The notes beneath the pieces are model-generated. The model worked only from the letters and a program-made list of their open reading frames with translations. It made no database searches and had not been told where the DNA came from. A stretch of 64,000 nt of DNA from BOG-908 sp965198855 (GTDB taxonomy: Bacteria; Pseudomonadota; Alphaproteobacteria; Acetobacterales; Acetobacteraceae). Where the stretch lies: the NCBI GenBank assembly GCA_965198855.1, contig CBDAPZ010000001.1, positions 2,728,001-2,792,000 of the forward strand. The letters are read 5' to 3'. Below are positions 27,042 through 35,844 of this stretch, in pieces (within the stretch, counting starts at the first letter, position 1; every line of letters starts with the position of its first letter). A program made the position numbers and the translations under genes.

Positions 27042-27412
27042 GTCGGAAGAGGCCGCTGTCAACTCTTGATCACTCCCCGCCCTACCGATCCACAATGCGC
27101 GGGTCCCGCCAGGCAAGCGGTCTATAAGTACTCGCCCGGTCGGAATATGTCTCCGCACTGACCATCTCTGAATGATGGCGTTGATCTTATTTTCGCTAGA
27201 GGTCGTTACGTATCAAAATAGTTTCACCGTCGCCTTTCGTTGTGACTGGCGCCTCGCACGAGGCATAGTTGGCTTCGTCCCAGCCATTTCAAATGGTCCG
27301 GCGTGTTCTCAGATGATCAGTCTGGTGACGCTATAGGATTCCTTCTGCGGTCCGAAGTATCAGCCAGAGTATAGGGTCTGACGATGCCGCAGACGCCAGG
27401 AGAACAGGTACC
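27042..27412. other. Intergenic region before excisionase-like copy 2
   Basis: 371 bp with no supported gene. A short perfect hairpin GCCTCG-CA-CGAGGC is visible near 27252-27265. Otherwise AT-richer sequence that should hold the promoter of the 27413 gene. Confidence 0.4.
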
Positions 27413-27613
27413 ATGGATGAGAGCGCTGTAGCAAAATACGCCTCCGTGCGTAGGTGTGAACGAATTTATGACGTGTCGGGGGTGGCGATCCGTCGAGCTA
27501 TTCGAAACGGACAGATACGCGGTGTCCATTTTGGCCGCAAACTGCTGATCGACCTCAGCAGTGTCGATGCGCATTTCACACCCGCACGACGAGCCGCGAA
27601 CACAACTAGGTAA
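27413..27613 (+). CDS. Excisionase-like winged-HTH protein, copy 2
   Basis: 66 aa, ribosome binding site CAGGAGAA. YASVRRCERIYDVSGVAIRR, then GVHFGRKLLIDLSSVDAHF, is the same small MerR/AlpA-like pattern as the 17724 protein, with the same HTH spacing and wing. In satellites such proteins switch on excision and replication genes. Here it lies directly upstream of the replication block (27755 onward), so a role in activating it is plausible. A minus-directed terminator hairpin lies 10 bp after the stop. Confidence 0.65.
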   Translation: MDESAVAKYASVRRCERIYDVSGVAIRRAIRNGQIRGVHFGRKLLIDLSSVDAHFTPARRAANTTR

Positions 27614-27678
27614 GAAAAATAAAAGGCCCCGTCTCTCAACGGGGCCTGCGTAAGTCATCTGTGGTCGGGGCCTGAACA
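27614..27678 (-). ncRNA. Candidate small counter-transcribed RNA
   Basis: Minus-strand transcription from the promoter at 27685-27713 would start near 27678. It would end in a textbook rho-independent terminator: arms AGGCCCCGT and ACGGGGCCT (27624-27632 and 27639-27647) followed on the minus strand by TTTTATTTTTCTT. The predicted RNA is about 65 nt, with no coding capacity. It is antisense to the leader between the excisionase-like gene and the replication block, the position of copy-number-control RNAs in plasmids. Confidence 0.5.
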
Positions 27679-27684
27679 CCTCCG

Positions 27685-27713
27685 CACATAGACGAAATGA
27701 TGCCTCTTGTCAA
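27685..27713 (-). promoter_or_regulatory. Sigma-70-like promoter for the small RNA
   Basis: On the minus strand: -35 TTGACA (27708-27713), 17-bp spacer, -10 TATGTG (27685-27690). The -35 is perfect consensus and the spacing optimal. Confidence 0.6.
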
Positions 27714-27754
27714 GTTCTGACGGGAGGATAACCGTCTTTGGTTGAGGTCTCGTT

Positions 27755-28186
27755 ATGAAAGTAGAGTCGAGTTGCTCGTCTCAAGAGCATGAAAAATACC
27801 GTTGGAGCGTGACACTCCCACCAACCGGTTCATTTGATATTGTCCATGACGTCAATCTCAAAGTTCCAAACGTCCGAGGGCTGCCCCCACGAGAGGGCGC
27901 CCGGCGATATCGCGATTTGGAAGAGCAGTCCACCGGCTACCGGCGCGCAGGGGGATCGGTCACACTGTTCGGCGAAAGTCGGTACGAACTCGAAGAGTTG
28001 TCTCGTAGATTTTGTCCAGTTCCAAAGCCTCAACCGCTCACCCCTAGCGCGCGGCTGCGAGATTTCATTGCAAATGATCCTGACTTTGCGACCGATGCGT
28101 CCCTCTACGAAGCGCTCGACGAAGCATTTGACACCGACATCATTCAGTCTGCTCTGGCAGAATTTGACACGTGGATGAAGCCATGA
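27755..28186 (+). CDS. Hypothetical protein upstream of primase
   Basis: 143 aa of unknown function. The N-terminal half is basic with scattered beta pattern (YRWSVTLPPTGSFDIVHDV). The C-terminal half is acidic and helical (ARLRDFIANDPDFATDASLY, then EALDEAFDTDIIQSALAEFD). A TTGAGG ribosome binding site precedes the ATG. The stop overlaps the primase ATG at 28183 by 4 bp, so the two are co-translated and this is probably a replication accessory factor or regulator. No family recognised. Confidence 0.6.
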   Translation: MKVESSCSSQEHEKYRWSVTLPPTGSFDIVHDVNLKVPNVRGLPPREGARRYRDLEEQSTGYRRAGGSVTLFGESRYELEELSRRFCPVPKPQPLTPSARLRDFIANDPDFATDASLYEALDEAFDTDIIQSALAEFDTWMKP

Positions 28187-29056
28187 GCGCCCCCATGGCC
28201 GCACAGACCTATGAAGAAGGGCTGAAACTTCGGCAAAGGCTCTTCGCTAAACTGAGGGAGACTGGGTACCATCCGGTCCCCATCGTCGACGGCGAAAAGA
28301 ATCCCCTTACTCTGAAGTGGCCAGAACTGGCCCGAGCCAACGATCCCTCTCTGACGTTGGAGACAGGGCAGTCGGGCATTGGCCTGGAATGTACCGGGCT
28401 GAGGATCGTCGATATCGATATAGAGGAGCCGGAGTTGGCTGCAAGGGTGACCGCTTTAACATTGAAAATGCTCGGTCCAGCGCCGCGCCGCTTCCGTGAC
28501 AACGCTGCCCGAGTGGCGTTTTTGTATAAAGCTGCGACAGGAGAACCTCGAAAAAGGTTCGTGAAGCGGGATTTGCAAAAGGACAGCCCGAAGGTAGAAA
28601 TACTTGGGGCGGGATGCCAAGTCTTCGCGTTCGGTAAACATCCATCGGGTGCCGACCTTCGTTGGTCAGGCTTGGGGTATGCGCGCGGCATCATCCCACG
28701 CGATGACCTGCCTTCGGTGACCGAACTGCAGATCACGGAGTATCTTACCGAGGTTGGCGTAATGATCGGGGCAACCACGTCACCAAAGGCACCAACGTCC
28801 TGTTCTTCTGCGACATCGGGCGATCTCAAAGCATGTGACATCAATGCACTCGCCGAAATTGTCTCACAGATCCCGAACGACGCAAGATACGACGATCGCA
28901 ATGCGTGGGTGACCTTTGCCCATGCTATTGCGGCGGCCTTCGCGGATGACCTCAGTCTCGGCAGAGACCTTTGGTTGAAATTCTGCAATCGTCGGAAAAT
29001 ACCGCAGGTGGAGGGAGCGCCTGAGAAAGTCTGGGATACGCTCGGAACCACCCACG
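28183..29056 (+). pseudogene. Primase-polymerase/helicase gene, 5' part (split by IS)
   Basis: N-terminal part of a replication protein. It has an archaeo-eukaryotic-type primase-polymerase domain with the metal-binding acidic motif VDIDIEEPE and the downstream VEILGAGCQVFAFGKHPSGA block, then a PriCT-2-like segment (DARYDDRNAWVTFAHAIAAA). ATG 28183 is chosen (ATGA overlap); 28171 is an alternative. The frame runs into the insertion sequence and stops at 29076, giving a truncated product of about 297 aa. Removing the insertion sequence and one target copy fuses this frame exactly to that from 31510, giving 928 aa with TTHEVGVDYLL at the joint. Confidence 0.85.
29048..29056. repeat. Target-site duplication, left copy
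   Basis: CCACCCACG directly before the IS left end TGT. An identical copy follows the right end at 31501-31509. Confidence 0.85.
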
Positions 29057-29111
29057 TGTCAATCAGCGTTGAATAGTTTCCAGCAAACAGCGTCCAATAG
29101 TTTCCACTTTG

Positions 29112-29897
29112 TCAGCCTGCTTTTGTCTGTTTCTTGCGCTGCTTGAAGCGAAAGGAATCGTTGCCGGTTTCCAGGATATCGCAGTGGTGGGTGACGCGAT
29201 CGAGGAGAGCGGTTGTCATCTTGGCATCACCGAAGACACCCACCCACTCAGCAAAGGAGAGGTTGGTGGTGAAGATCAGTGAAGTTTTTTCGTAAAGCTG
29301 GCTGATCAGGTGGAACAGCAATGCGCCGCCGGAGGCTGGGAACGGGAGATAGCCGAGTTCATCGACGATGACGGCGTCGGTCTGGACCAGCTGGCGTGCA
29401 AGATTGCCTGCACGTCCTTGTTGTTTTTCTCGTTCCAGTTGATTGACGAGATCGACGGCATTATAGAAGCGTACTCGTTTGCTCCTGTGGATGGCGGCAA
29501 CACCTAAAGCTGTGGCGATGTGGGTTTTGCCGGTGCCGGTTCCGCCGACCAGGATCAAATTATGCGCTGTTTCCATGAAGGCCGCAGTCGCCAATTGCTG
29601 GACTTGCGCCTGCGATAATGGTGTTTCGGCCCAGTCGATCCCGATCAGATCCCGATGCACGGGGAAGCGTGCTGCCTTGAGCTGATAGCGCAGGCTGCGC
29701 ACCTGACGGTCGGCGAGTTCGGCTTCAATCAACCGGTCCAGCCATGCTTCGGGCTGCACCGGCCGGCGTGGCCCTTCGGCCAACAACTCGCTCCAGGCCG
29801 CGGCCATCCCGTAGAGATGCAGCGCCTTGAGCTGAGCCAGGCGATCCATGCCGGGCGAAGCAAAGCCAAGGGGCTTGACAGGATCAGTGGACGGCAT
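29112..29897 (-). CDS. istB: IS21-type helper ATPase IstB
   Basis: 261-aa AAA+ ATPase that works with the IstA transposase to select targets. Walker A is GGTGTGKTH and Walker B is VIVDELGYLPF. Typical IstB flanks are ALHLYGMAAAW at the N-terminus and FTTNLSFAEWVGVFGDAKMT plus LLDRVTHHCDILETGNDSFR near the end. The start overlaps the istA 3' end by 14 bp, the usual coupling. Full length, no visible damage. Confidence 0.95.
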   Translation of the reverse strand: MPSTDPVKPLGFASPGMDRLAQLKALHLYGMAAAWSELLAEGPRRPVQPEAWLDRLIEAELADRQVRSLRYQLKAARFPVHRDLIGIDWAETPLSQAQVQQLATAAFMETAHNLILVGGTGTGKTHIATALGVAAIHRSKRVRFYNAVDLVNQLEREKQQGRAGNLARQLVQTDAVIVDELGYLPFPASGGALLFHLISQLYEKTSLIFTTNLSFAEWVGVFGDAKMTTALLDRVTHHCDILETGNDSFRFKQRKKQTKAG

Positions 29898-31431
29898 GGC
29901 TCACCCCGCGCAGCAGATGGTCGTAGCGGCCGCAATCGGCGAGCGGTTCTGTCTGGAGCTTCAACATGTCGGGCACGTTCAGTAGGAGCGGTGTTCCAGG
30001 TGCCACCAGGCGGCGCATCTCGTTCATCACCACGGCGGCGGTCACGACATTGCCGTCCAGCACCAGCTCGCATGCGACTTGCAGCGGTTCCAGTCCGAAC
30101 TCACGAGTCATCATCAGCAATTCGACGAAGGCGCGGTCTCCTTTAGGCTGTTTGAGAATGCGGTCGCGCACACGCTGAATAGCCATCGGCAAATCCCACT
30201 CGCGGAACGGCACGCCGTGGCGTAGAGCGCCGGGTTTGCGTTCGAGGATCGGTAAATAATGCCAGGGATCGCAGATCAGCTGATCACGCCCAAATCGGCG
30301 GCCATGTTCGGCGATGACCATGCCATCGGCTACGATGCTCACGATGGCGGCGGAACTACGTACCGAGACGGCGCGACCGGCAAAGGCCGCGGGCACGCTA
30401 TAACGATTCCGATCCAGAGTAATCAAGCAGGTGCTGGACACGCGCAGCATGTGCTCGACGTAACCATCGAAGATCGCGGTGATCTGCCTGAGCGACGGCT
30501 GCTCTTCGGTGAAGCAAGCGGCGATCGAGCGTTCTGGCATTGCTGGATGTTTGCGCTGCGCCAGTTCCCGGCAACGCGTGGCCAGCCATTCGTTTAGCGC
30601 CTCGAAACTGGCAAAGCGGGCCAACGGCGTAAATAGCCATTCACGAATGTTGCCAACCTGGTTCTCGACTTGTCCCTTCTCCCAGCCCGAAGCGGGCGTA
30701 CAGGCCACGGGCTCGAACAGATAATGATTGGCCAGCACCATGAAGCGGCGGTTGAACAGCCGTTCCTTGCCGGTGAAGATCGCTTCGACCACGGCCTTGA
30801 GATTGTCGTAGACCATCTGCTGGGGCACGCCGCCGAAGAAGGCAAAGGCGCGATTATGCGCATCAAAAACCATCTCCTGGGTCTCGCGCGGATAAGCCGC
30901 CACGAACATCTGACGGCTGAATGTCAGCCGGAAATGCGCAACCTTGATGGTCTGCATGACACCGCCGAGTTCGACATGCTCGTGGCTCCAGTCGAACTGG
31001 CACACCTCGCCGGGCGCAAAGGCAAGCGGCACAAAGGCGTGGCCAATAGAAAGCCCTCCTTTGTCAGCCTTCCAGCGCCGCACGAAACGCTGCACGCTGT
31101 CATACGCGCCGCGATACCCCTCGACCTGCAACCCCTCGAACAACCGTCGCGCAGTGCGGCGCTGGGCTTTCGGAAGAAGGCGCTCGGTGCGCAACCAAGT
31201 CTCCAGTGTCTCCTGGAAGGCCCCCAGCATCGGCGTCGGCTGCTCGCGCCGCCGATAAGACGGTTCACATCGCGTCCGGCAATGCTTGCGAACCGTCGGC
31301 CGCGACAGCTTCAGGTCACGCGCAATGGAGCTGATGCTCTCCTTGCTGACCAAACGTCGGCGCCGAACCTCGGCAATCAAGTCCATGAGCAGCACCCCAG
31401 ATTCTCCGGCCAAAAGGCCAGATGATCGCAT
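29884..31431 (-). CDS. istA: IS21-type transposase IstA
   Basis: 515-aa DDE transposase. An N-terminal HTH (ISSIARDLKLSRPTVRKH) is followed by the catalytic core: D in CQFDWSHEHVEL, D in QQMVYDNLKAVVEAIF, and E in GWEKGQVENQVGNIREWLF. A C-terminal beta-barrel-type segment includes NRYSVPAAFAGRAVSVR. The length is usual for the family. Transcribed right to left from the end nearest 31500, followed by istB. Confidence 0.95.
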   Translation of the reverse strand: MRSSGLLAGESGVLLMDLIAEVRRRRLVSKESISSIARDLKLSRPTVRKHCRTRCEPSYRRREQPTPMLGAFQETLETWLRTERLLPKAQRRTARRLFEGLQVEGYRGAYDSVQRFVRRWKADKGGLSIGHAFVPLAFAPGEVCQFDWSHEHVELGGVMQTIKVAHFRLTFSRQMFVAAYPRETQEMVFDAHNRAFAFFGGVPQQMVYDNLKAVVEAIFTGKERLFNRRFMVLANHYLFEPVACTPASGWEKGQVENQVGNIREWLFTPLARFASFEALNEWLATRCRELAQRKHPAMPERSIAACFTEEQPSLRQITAIFDGYVEHMLRVSSTCLITLDRNRYSVPAAFAGRAVSVRSSAAIVSIVADGMVIAEHGRRFGRDQLICDPWHYLPILERKPGALRHGVPFREWDLPMAIQRVRDRILKQPKGDRAFVELLMMTREFGLEPLQVACELVLDGNVVTAAVVMNEMRRLVAPGTPLLLNVPDMLKLQTEPLADCGRYDHLLRGVSHAVH

Positions 31432-31500
31432 GAACCGAGGTGGAAACTATTGGACGCTGTTTACCCTCAGAATCTGGAAAGTTTTGCACGCTGTTTTACA

Positions 31501-31509
31501 CCACCCACG
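31501..31509. repeat. Target-site duplication, right copy
   Basis: CCACCCACG directly after the IS right end ACA; matches 29048-29056. Confidence 0.85.
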
Positions 31510-33422
31510 AGGTCGGCGTTGACTACCTCCTTCATCAGGCCGTGAGGGCGGGCGTTGATGTGGGCGCATACTCTTTGGTGGTCGCTCAAGAGACGTTCAA
31601 AGCGGGGGCGAACATGCCGCCACAGCCCTCACAGGCTACGTGGCCCGCTAACTTTCGTATGACTGCAGGAGGCCTGCTTTTCGACCCTCCCGGAGAAGCG
31701 GGCACAACCGCCATTAAAATATCAGATAAGTTTGAGGTTGTGGCTGAAAGCCGTGATGCCGGATCTGAGAATTGGGGCATGTTGCTGCGTTGGACGGACC
31801 GGGATAATAGACCTCACGAGTGGGCATTGCCGCGATCGCTACTTCACGCCGAAGGAGGCGCAATCGCGTCACAGTTGGAGGCGTTGGGGCTTCGGTGCAG
31901 CCCCGGGCGCGCTCCACAAGGCCTCCTCAAAACAGCGCTGGGTGGGGTTTCCATCACCCGGCGCCTAACTTGCGTCCAGCGTCTGGGCTGGCATCAAATG
32001 CCGGCGGGACCGGTTTTTGTGATGGCAGGTGGCGAGACATTCGGCCCGGCCGGTGAGTCGTTGGTGCTCCAACGCGAGACGGCGCCAGCATCCTCGGATA
32101 CCTTTAGCCAGTCGGGCCGACTCCTAGATTGGCAACAAGCAATCGCCCAATACGCAGTTGGTAACTCCAGGGTCGCCTTGTTTATAGCCGCGGCGCTTGC
32201 CGGTCCGTTGCTCGATATCATGTCCGAGCCGAGTGGGGGTTTCCATCTCAGTGGTGATTCACGGAGCGGTAAGAGTACTGCCGCTTACGCCGCGGGCAGC
32301 GTTTGGGGGCGGCCATCTTCTGATGGGCAAATCCGCACATGGCGAGCTACGGCAAACGGGCTCGAAGGAGTCGCTGCAGAGAGCTGCGACACGGTGCTGA
32401 TTCTTGATGAAATAGGCCAAGCAGACGGCAAGCAGGTCGGAGAGATTGTTTATGGCATTGCGAATGGCTCTGGTAAGACCCGTGCAACCCGCGATGGTGA
32501 GGCGCGCCGGAGAAAGACTTGGCGTGTGCTGCTGCTTAGTACGGGTGAGGTCGACTTAGCAACCAAGTTGGCAAGCGCTGGTCAAGCCGTCATGTCTGGT
32601 CAGGAGGTAAGGCTGATCCACCTCCCCGCAGATGCGGAAGCTGGAAAGGGTGTTTTTGAGAACTTGCATGGGTTTGATGGCGGTGGAAACTTCGCGGACC
32701 ATCTGCGAACCGCCGCTTGCACGTCCTATGGGACGGCTGGCCGGGCTTTCGTGGCTGAACTAACCAAGCGGCGAAACGAAAACCCTGCGGTTCTGCTGCA
32801 GCGGATCAATGCGCTTCGGGAGGTCTTTCTAAAGGCCAACGTTCCTCCGAGTGCAAACGGACAGGTAAGGTCGATCGCTTCCCGGTTTGCGCTGGTAGCG
32901 ATTGCTGGCGAGCTTGCGAGCGAATGGGGCGTGCTGCCCTGGGTCGCCGGCGAATCTACTCGCGCTGCGGCAGCCTGCTTCGGTGCATTTCTCAAAGCGC
33001 GAGGAAGCTTAGACGCCGGCGAGGACACCAAGGCCGTGACTCAGGTAAAGGCGTTTTTGGAACTTCATGGTGAGTCGCGTTTTACTCGGCTGACGCTCGA
33101 CCACGAGGGAAAGGACACAGTCATTCCGACTCAGCCGCGCGTGGTAAATCGAGCAGGTTTTTATCGCGAGATTGATTTTGATACCGTCGACGACGACGGA
33201 ACGCCCGTCCGAGAAAAACGGGTCGAGTACCTCATCCAATCAGAAGCCTGGAAAACCGAAGTTTGCAAAGGTCTGGACCCAAAGCGGGTTGCGATCACAT
33301 TGGCTGCCCGTAACTTTCTCCAACCGGACGAGGACAAGGCCCACAATTCTGTCCGCGTCCGCATTCCTGGCTTCGGGCGACTCCGCGTTTACGCGGTGAA
33401 CTCGTCCATTCTAGCGGCGTGA
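31510..33422 (+). pseudogene. Primase-polymerase/helicase gene, 3' part (DUF927 helicase)
   Basis: C-terminal part of the split gene. It carries a DUF927-type region (FEVVAESRDAGSENWGMLLR, then VQRLGWHQMPAGPVFVMAGG) and a helicase-like P-loop GDSRSGKST. Walker B is TVLILDEIGQADG, followed by GIANGSGKTRATRDGEARRR and LLLSTGEVDL, the usual DUF927 arrangement. The C-terminal DNA-binding end is ARNFLQPDEDKAHNSVRVRI. An in-frame GTG within the IS end (31440) could in principle start a shortened product lacking primase activity. A long terminator hairpin follows at 33493. Confidence 0.85.
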
Positions 33423-33492
33423 CAAGTTCAGCAGTTTGAATGAGCGAGTCGACGGTGTCGATTTGTCGCCTTCGGCTCGCACCTTTCGGGTA

Positions 33493-33524
33493 GCGTGCAA
33501 GAGGTTCAACCACCTCTTGCACGC
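33493..33524 (+). terminator. 13-bp-stem terminator after the replication gene
   Basis: Perfect arms GCGTGCAAGAGGT (33493-33505) and ACCTCTTGCACGC (33512-33524) with loop TCAACC, followed by ATTTCTT. Confidence 0.75.
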
Positions 33525-33570
33525 ATTTCTTCGGGCCCCAAGACACAGAAGCGAAGCACCGCGCTTAGTC

Positions 33571-33944
33571 TGGGACCAGTGGGACCAGGACCCGAAGATG
33601 AGTGGTCCCAGTACAAAACGCTAAAAAGCTATGTATTGCATGAGGTTAACACCTGGGACCAGTGGAACCTGTGGGACCAGATAAAACTCAGTGTGCCGGA
33701 GTGATCGGGCGGTAAAACCCTTTCAGTCTATTGATTATACGTAACAAGTATGATCTGTAGTATAGTAAATAGATGGTTTAGGTCCCACACCCTGCCAGCC
33801 TCTGCAGTTGACTGGTCCCGCAGGTCCCACTGGTCCCAAGGAGTTAACCCATTGTTATAAAAACGTCTTATGCAGTTTAGGGCGGGACCAGTGACTGCTC
33901 CGATCCTGGTCCCAGTGGTCCCACATCCGCTTTCTTGGGACCAC
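33571..33944. repeat. Iteron array, candidate replication origin
   Basis: Fourteen copies of a 9-bp unit, consensus TGGGACCAG. Direct pair 33571-33588, inverse unit 33602-33610, direct triplet 33654-33680, inverse 33779-33787, inverse triplet 33812-33838, direct 33883-33891, inverse pair 33906-33923, direct 33936-33944. Units in clusters abut exactly at 9 bp. A very AT-rich stretch (about 33700-33780) lies between the direct and inverse triplets. The place downstream of the primase/helicase gene and the layout fit an iteron origin. No gene is seen from 33423 to 34144. Confidence 0.75.
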
Positions 33945-34144
33945 CGACGACAAAGAACTCCGGGATGGGGTATTAATGCACTCCGAAAAGGCAATTTCCC
34001 TCTGACTCATCTTGCGCAATTAACCTGCAATGGTTCAATAATTTCTCGGAATAACCTGGTTAAGCCTCCCCGAAGCGCTCCCTTAGGCTGTTGCTTATCC
34101 GATCTAACCCTAGCAAAGTATCAGTTGAGGCTAGGAGGCGCCTG

Positions 34145-35335
34145 GTGCGAAATCTTGCGACTTTGTTCGTCCTTGGGGCGCTTTTCCTCCTACAAGGTGC
34201 GACCACCGCGACCGGCGAGGCGGCTAGTCCGGGGGGTGAGGACCTTGATCGCCGCGACATCAGGCAGTTAATCGTTTCGGGTGATGCCATTCGGCTCACG
34301 CCTGACCCGATTTCCCAAAGCAAAAGTTCAGAATGCTCTAACCGTGGCCTCGCCCACGGAGCCACGATTGGACCAACCCACTTGCCAATATTGTTTTCGG
34401 TGTCCCCCGATCCGAAATTCTTAGAGTCGAAGCCGTATGACCGAATTCTCCCCTGCAATTTACACGTGAACGTAGCCGGCCGGGAAGCTAGCGACACTCC
34501 GACAGGATTGAACTTCGGAGCAGTGCGCCCGCCTGACCGCGGATGGGCCTCGGCAGAAGTGTATTTGATCGGCTCAGCGCCGCACGCTTTGCTGATTGCG
34601 ACCGTCGAAAATAGCGATGCAGTGGACCATGATCTTGATGTCAGCTTTTATCTCTACGTCGCACGTGGGGGTAAGCTGGTCGAGTTCGCTGAGGAAGGTA
34701 GCGAAAAGCCAATAACGGTAGATGTTCATGGCGCCACCATCACGATTGCCGGTGCCGACACGGCTTACGACGAGTCTCTGTATCCGACTTTGGCTGACTG
34801 GCGCTCGCGACCACCCGTGCAGGCCTCCTTTGTGCTTGACTATGACAAAGGCCGCATACGCTGGCACGCAGCCACCGTAGATGCTTCTCGGACGGTCCAA
34901 AGCTGGTTGAACGGGGCAGATCCTGCATTTCGCGCTGCTCAAGCCGAGCGGGAGAAAACCAAAGGGAGGGAGGTCGCAGCCGAGCTTGCTGCCAGACCGG
35001 ATCAACAAAGCGAACAGGCATATCCCCCTGCAAATGGGTTCGCGCAGGAGCCATCTTGCTCTGACTTCCTTGCGGCGACACAGGAGCAGTCCACCCAACC
35101 GATGCTGGTTTACCTCAGACAGGTCGAGCGACATTTTGACGAACTAGATATGCAACGAGGCTGCCAATCGGCCATTGGTTCTTTAGACCCAAGACTCACA
35201 GCCGCTAACACGACAGCATTTGTGTATCGGATGTGCGGGGCCAGCCCCTCACAGCCGCTGTATGAGGTGGCGAAGACTCTCTACGGCATGGATCGCGCTG
35301 CATCCAAACTTGGCTTCGGAGACGGTTGTCGATAG
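34145..35335 (+). CDS. Secreted protein of unknown function
   Basis: 396 aa from GTG 34145, chosen for its AGGAGG ribosome binding site 6 bp upstream. An in-frame TTG at 34091 is weaker. N-terminal signal peptide (RNLATLFVLGALFLLQGA). The mature part is mixed beta: IGPTHLPILFSVSPDPKFLE, AEVYLIGSAPHALLIATVEN and DVSFYLYVARGGKLVEFAEE look like one sandwich domain. The C-terminal third is helical, with Cys pairs (PSCSDF, RGCQSA, YRMCGA, GDGCR). No family recognised. It lies between the origin array and the minus-strand cluster, a typical cargo position. Confidence 0.6.
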   Translation: MRNLATLFVLGALFLLQGATTATGEAASPGGEDLDRRDIRQLIVSGDAIRLTPDPISQSKSSECSNRGLAHGATIGPTHLPILFSVSPDPKFLESKPYDRILPCNLHVNVAGREASDTPTGLNFGAVRPPDRGWASAEVYLIGSAPHALLIATVENSDAVDHDLDVSFYLYVARGGKLVEFAEEGSEKPITVDVHGATITIAGADTAYDESLYPTLADWRSRPPVQASFVLDYDKGRIRWHAATVDASRTVQSWLNGADPAFRAAQAEREKTKGREVAAELAARPDQQSEQAYPPANGFAQEPSCSDFLAATQEQSTQPMLVYLRQVERHFDELDMQRGCQSAIGSLDPRLTAANTTAFVYRMCGASPSQPLYEVAKTLYGMDRAASKLGFGDGCR

Positions 35336-35383
35336 AGCGCACTAACCGGAAAAGAAAGGGGCGGGAGTGTCCCCACCCTTCCC

Positions 35384-35650
35384 TCACCTTAACAAATCAA
35401 GGGCCCAAATTCGGTCCTCAACTCCCTCTGCAAGATGAGAAGGATAGAATTCCATTCGCATCTTGCCTGCTAGTGAAGAAACTGCTCCGGCGTGATCGTT
35501 CCGCTCTGAACACCAAAGACGATACTTCCGAACGTCTTCCCTTGCAACGAAGCCTGGATACCCTGGTCCGTATGCGCGGGCTTGATAAACCACACCACAA
35601 CATTCTCCCCCGTTTGCATAAACAAACGGACACTTTACTGCTCCGACCAC
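35384..35650 (-). CDS. Small conserved Cys-containing protein
   Basis: 88 aa, GTG start with an AAAGGAGG ribosome binding site. KCPFVYANGGECCGVVYQAR suggests a small metal-binding knuckle, then VREDVRKYRLWCSERNDHAG-like text (here AREDVRKYRLWCSERNDHAG) and MRMEFYPSHL. I recall similar short proteins in alphaproteobacterial genomes and phages, but no function is known to me. The plus-strand frame over the same bases (35326-35820) is a shadow with no domain pattern. First of the minus-strand small-gene group. Confidence 0.6.
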   Translation of the reverse strand: MVGAVKCPFVYANGGECCGVVYQARAYGPGYPGFVAREDVRKYRLWCSERNDHAGAVSSLAGKMRMEFYPSHLAEGVEDRIWALDLLR

Positions 35651-35844
35651 AACGGCCTCCTTTGTTACGGGAAGTCGTCTATGGACCCTGCTCTAGGTCA
35701 ATCGCTGTCTGGTCCCCGAAGGGAAAAATTGTACGACGACAATGTAACCTTACTACGAAATTCTTTTCAAAACAATGGCGGATTGCTTATCGAAATCTTG
35801 TGAATTGCGTTATTCAATAAACGCCCCTCACTAAAGCTTCCGCC

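Larger units (their letters stand above)
29057..31500 (-). mobile_element. IS21-family insertion sequence, 2444 bp
   Basis: Ends TGT...ACA as in the IS21 family. Inside the tips a 23-bp inverted repeat is perfect (29085-29107 against 31440-31462, core CAGCGTCCAATAGTTTCC). A second, degenerate CAGCGT...TTTCCAG repeat lies at the very tips. It is flanked by 9-bp direct repeats and carries istA and istB with a 14-bp overlap. Both genes are intact, so it may be active. It lies inside the primase-polymerase/helicase gene. Confidence 0.92.

Noticed and set aside
31440..31509. GTG in the IS right end as a new start for the helicase half
   Set aside because: No ribosome binding site and no promoter box seen; residues from it are IS sequence. 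The part is listed as a broken gene.
33571..33944. Iteron array as a CRISPR array
   Set aside because: Units are 9 bp, abut without spacers of even length, and occur in both orientations.
35326..35820. Plus-strand 164-aa frame
   Set aside because: Charged low-pattern text opposite a minus-strand gene that has a strong ribosome binding site.
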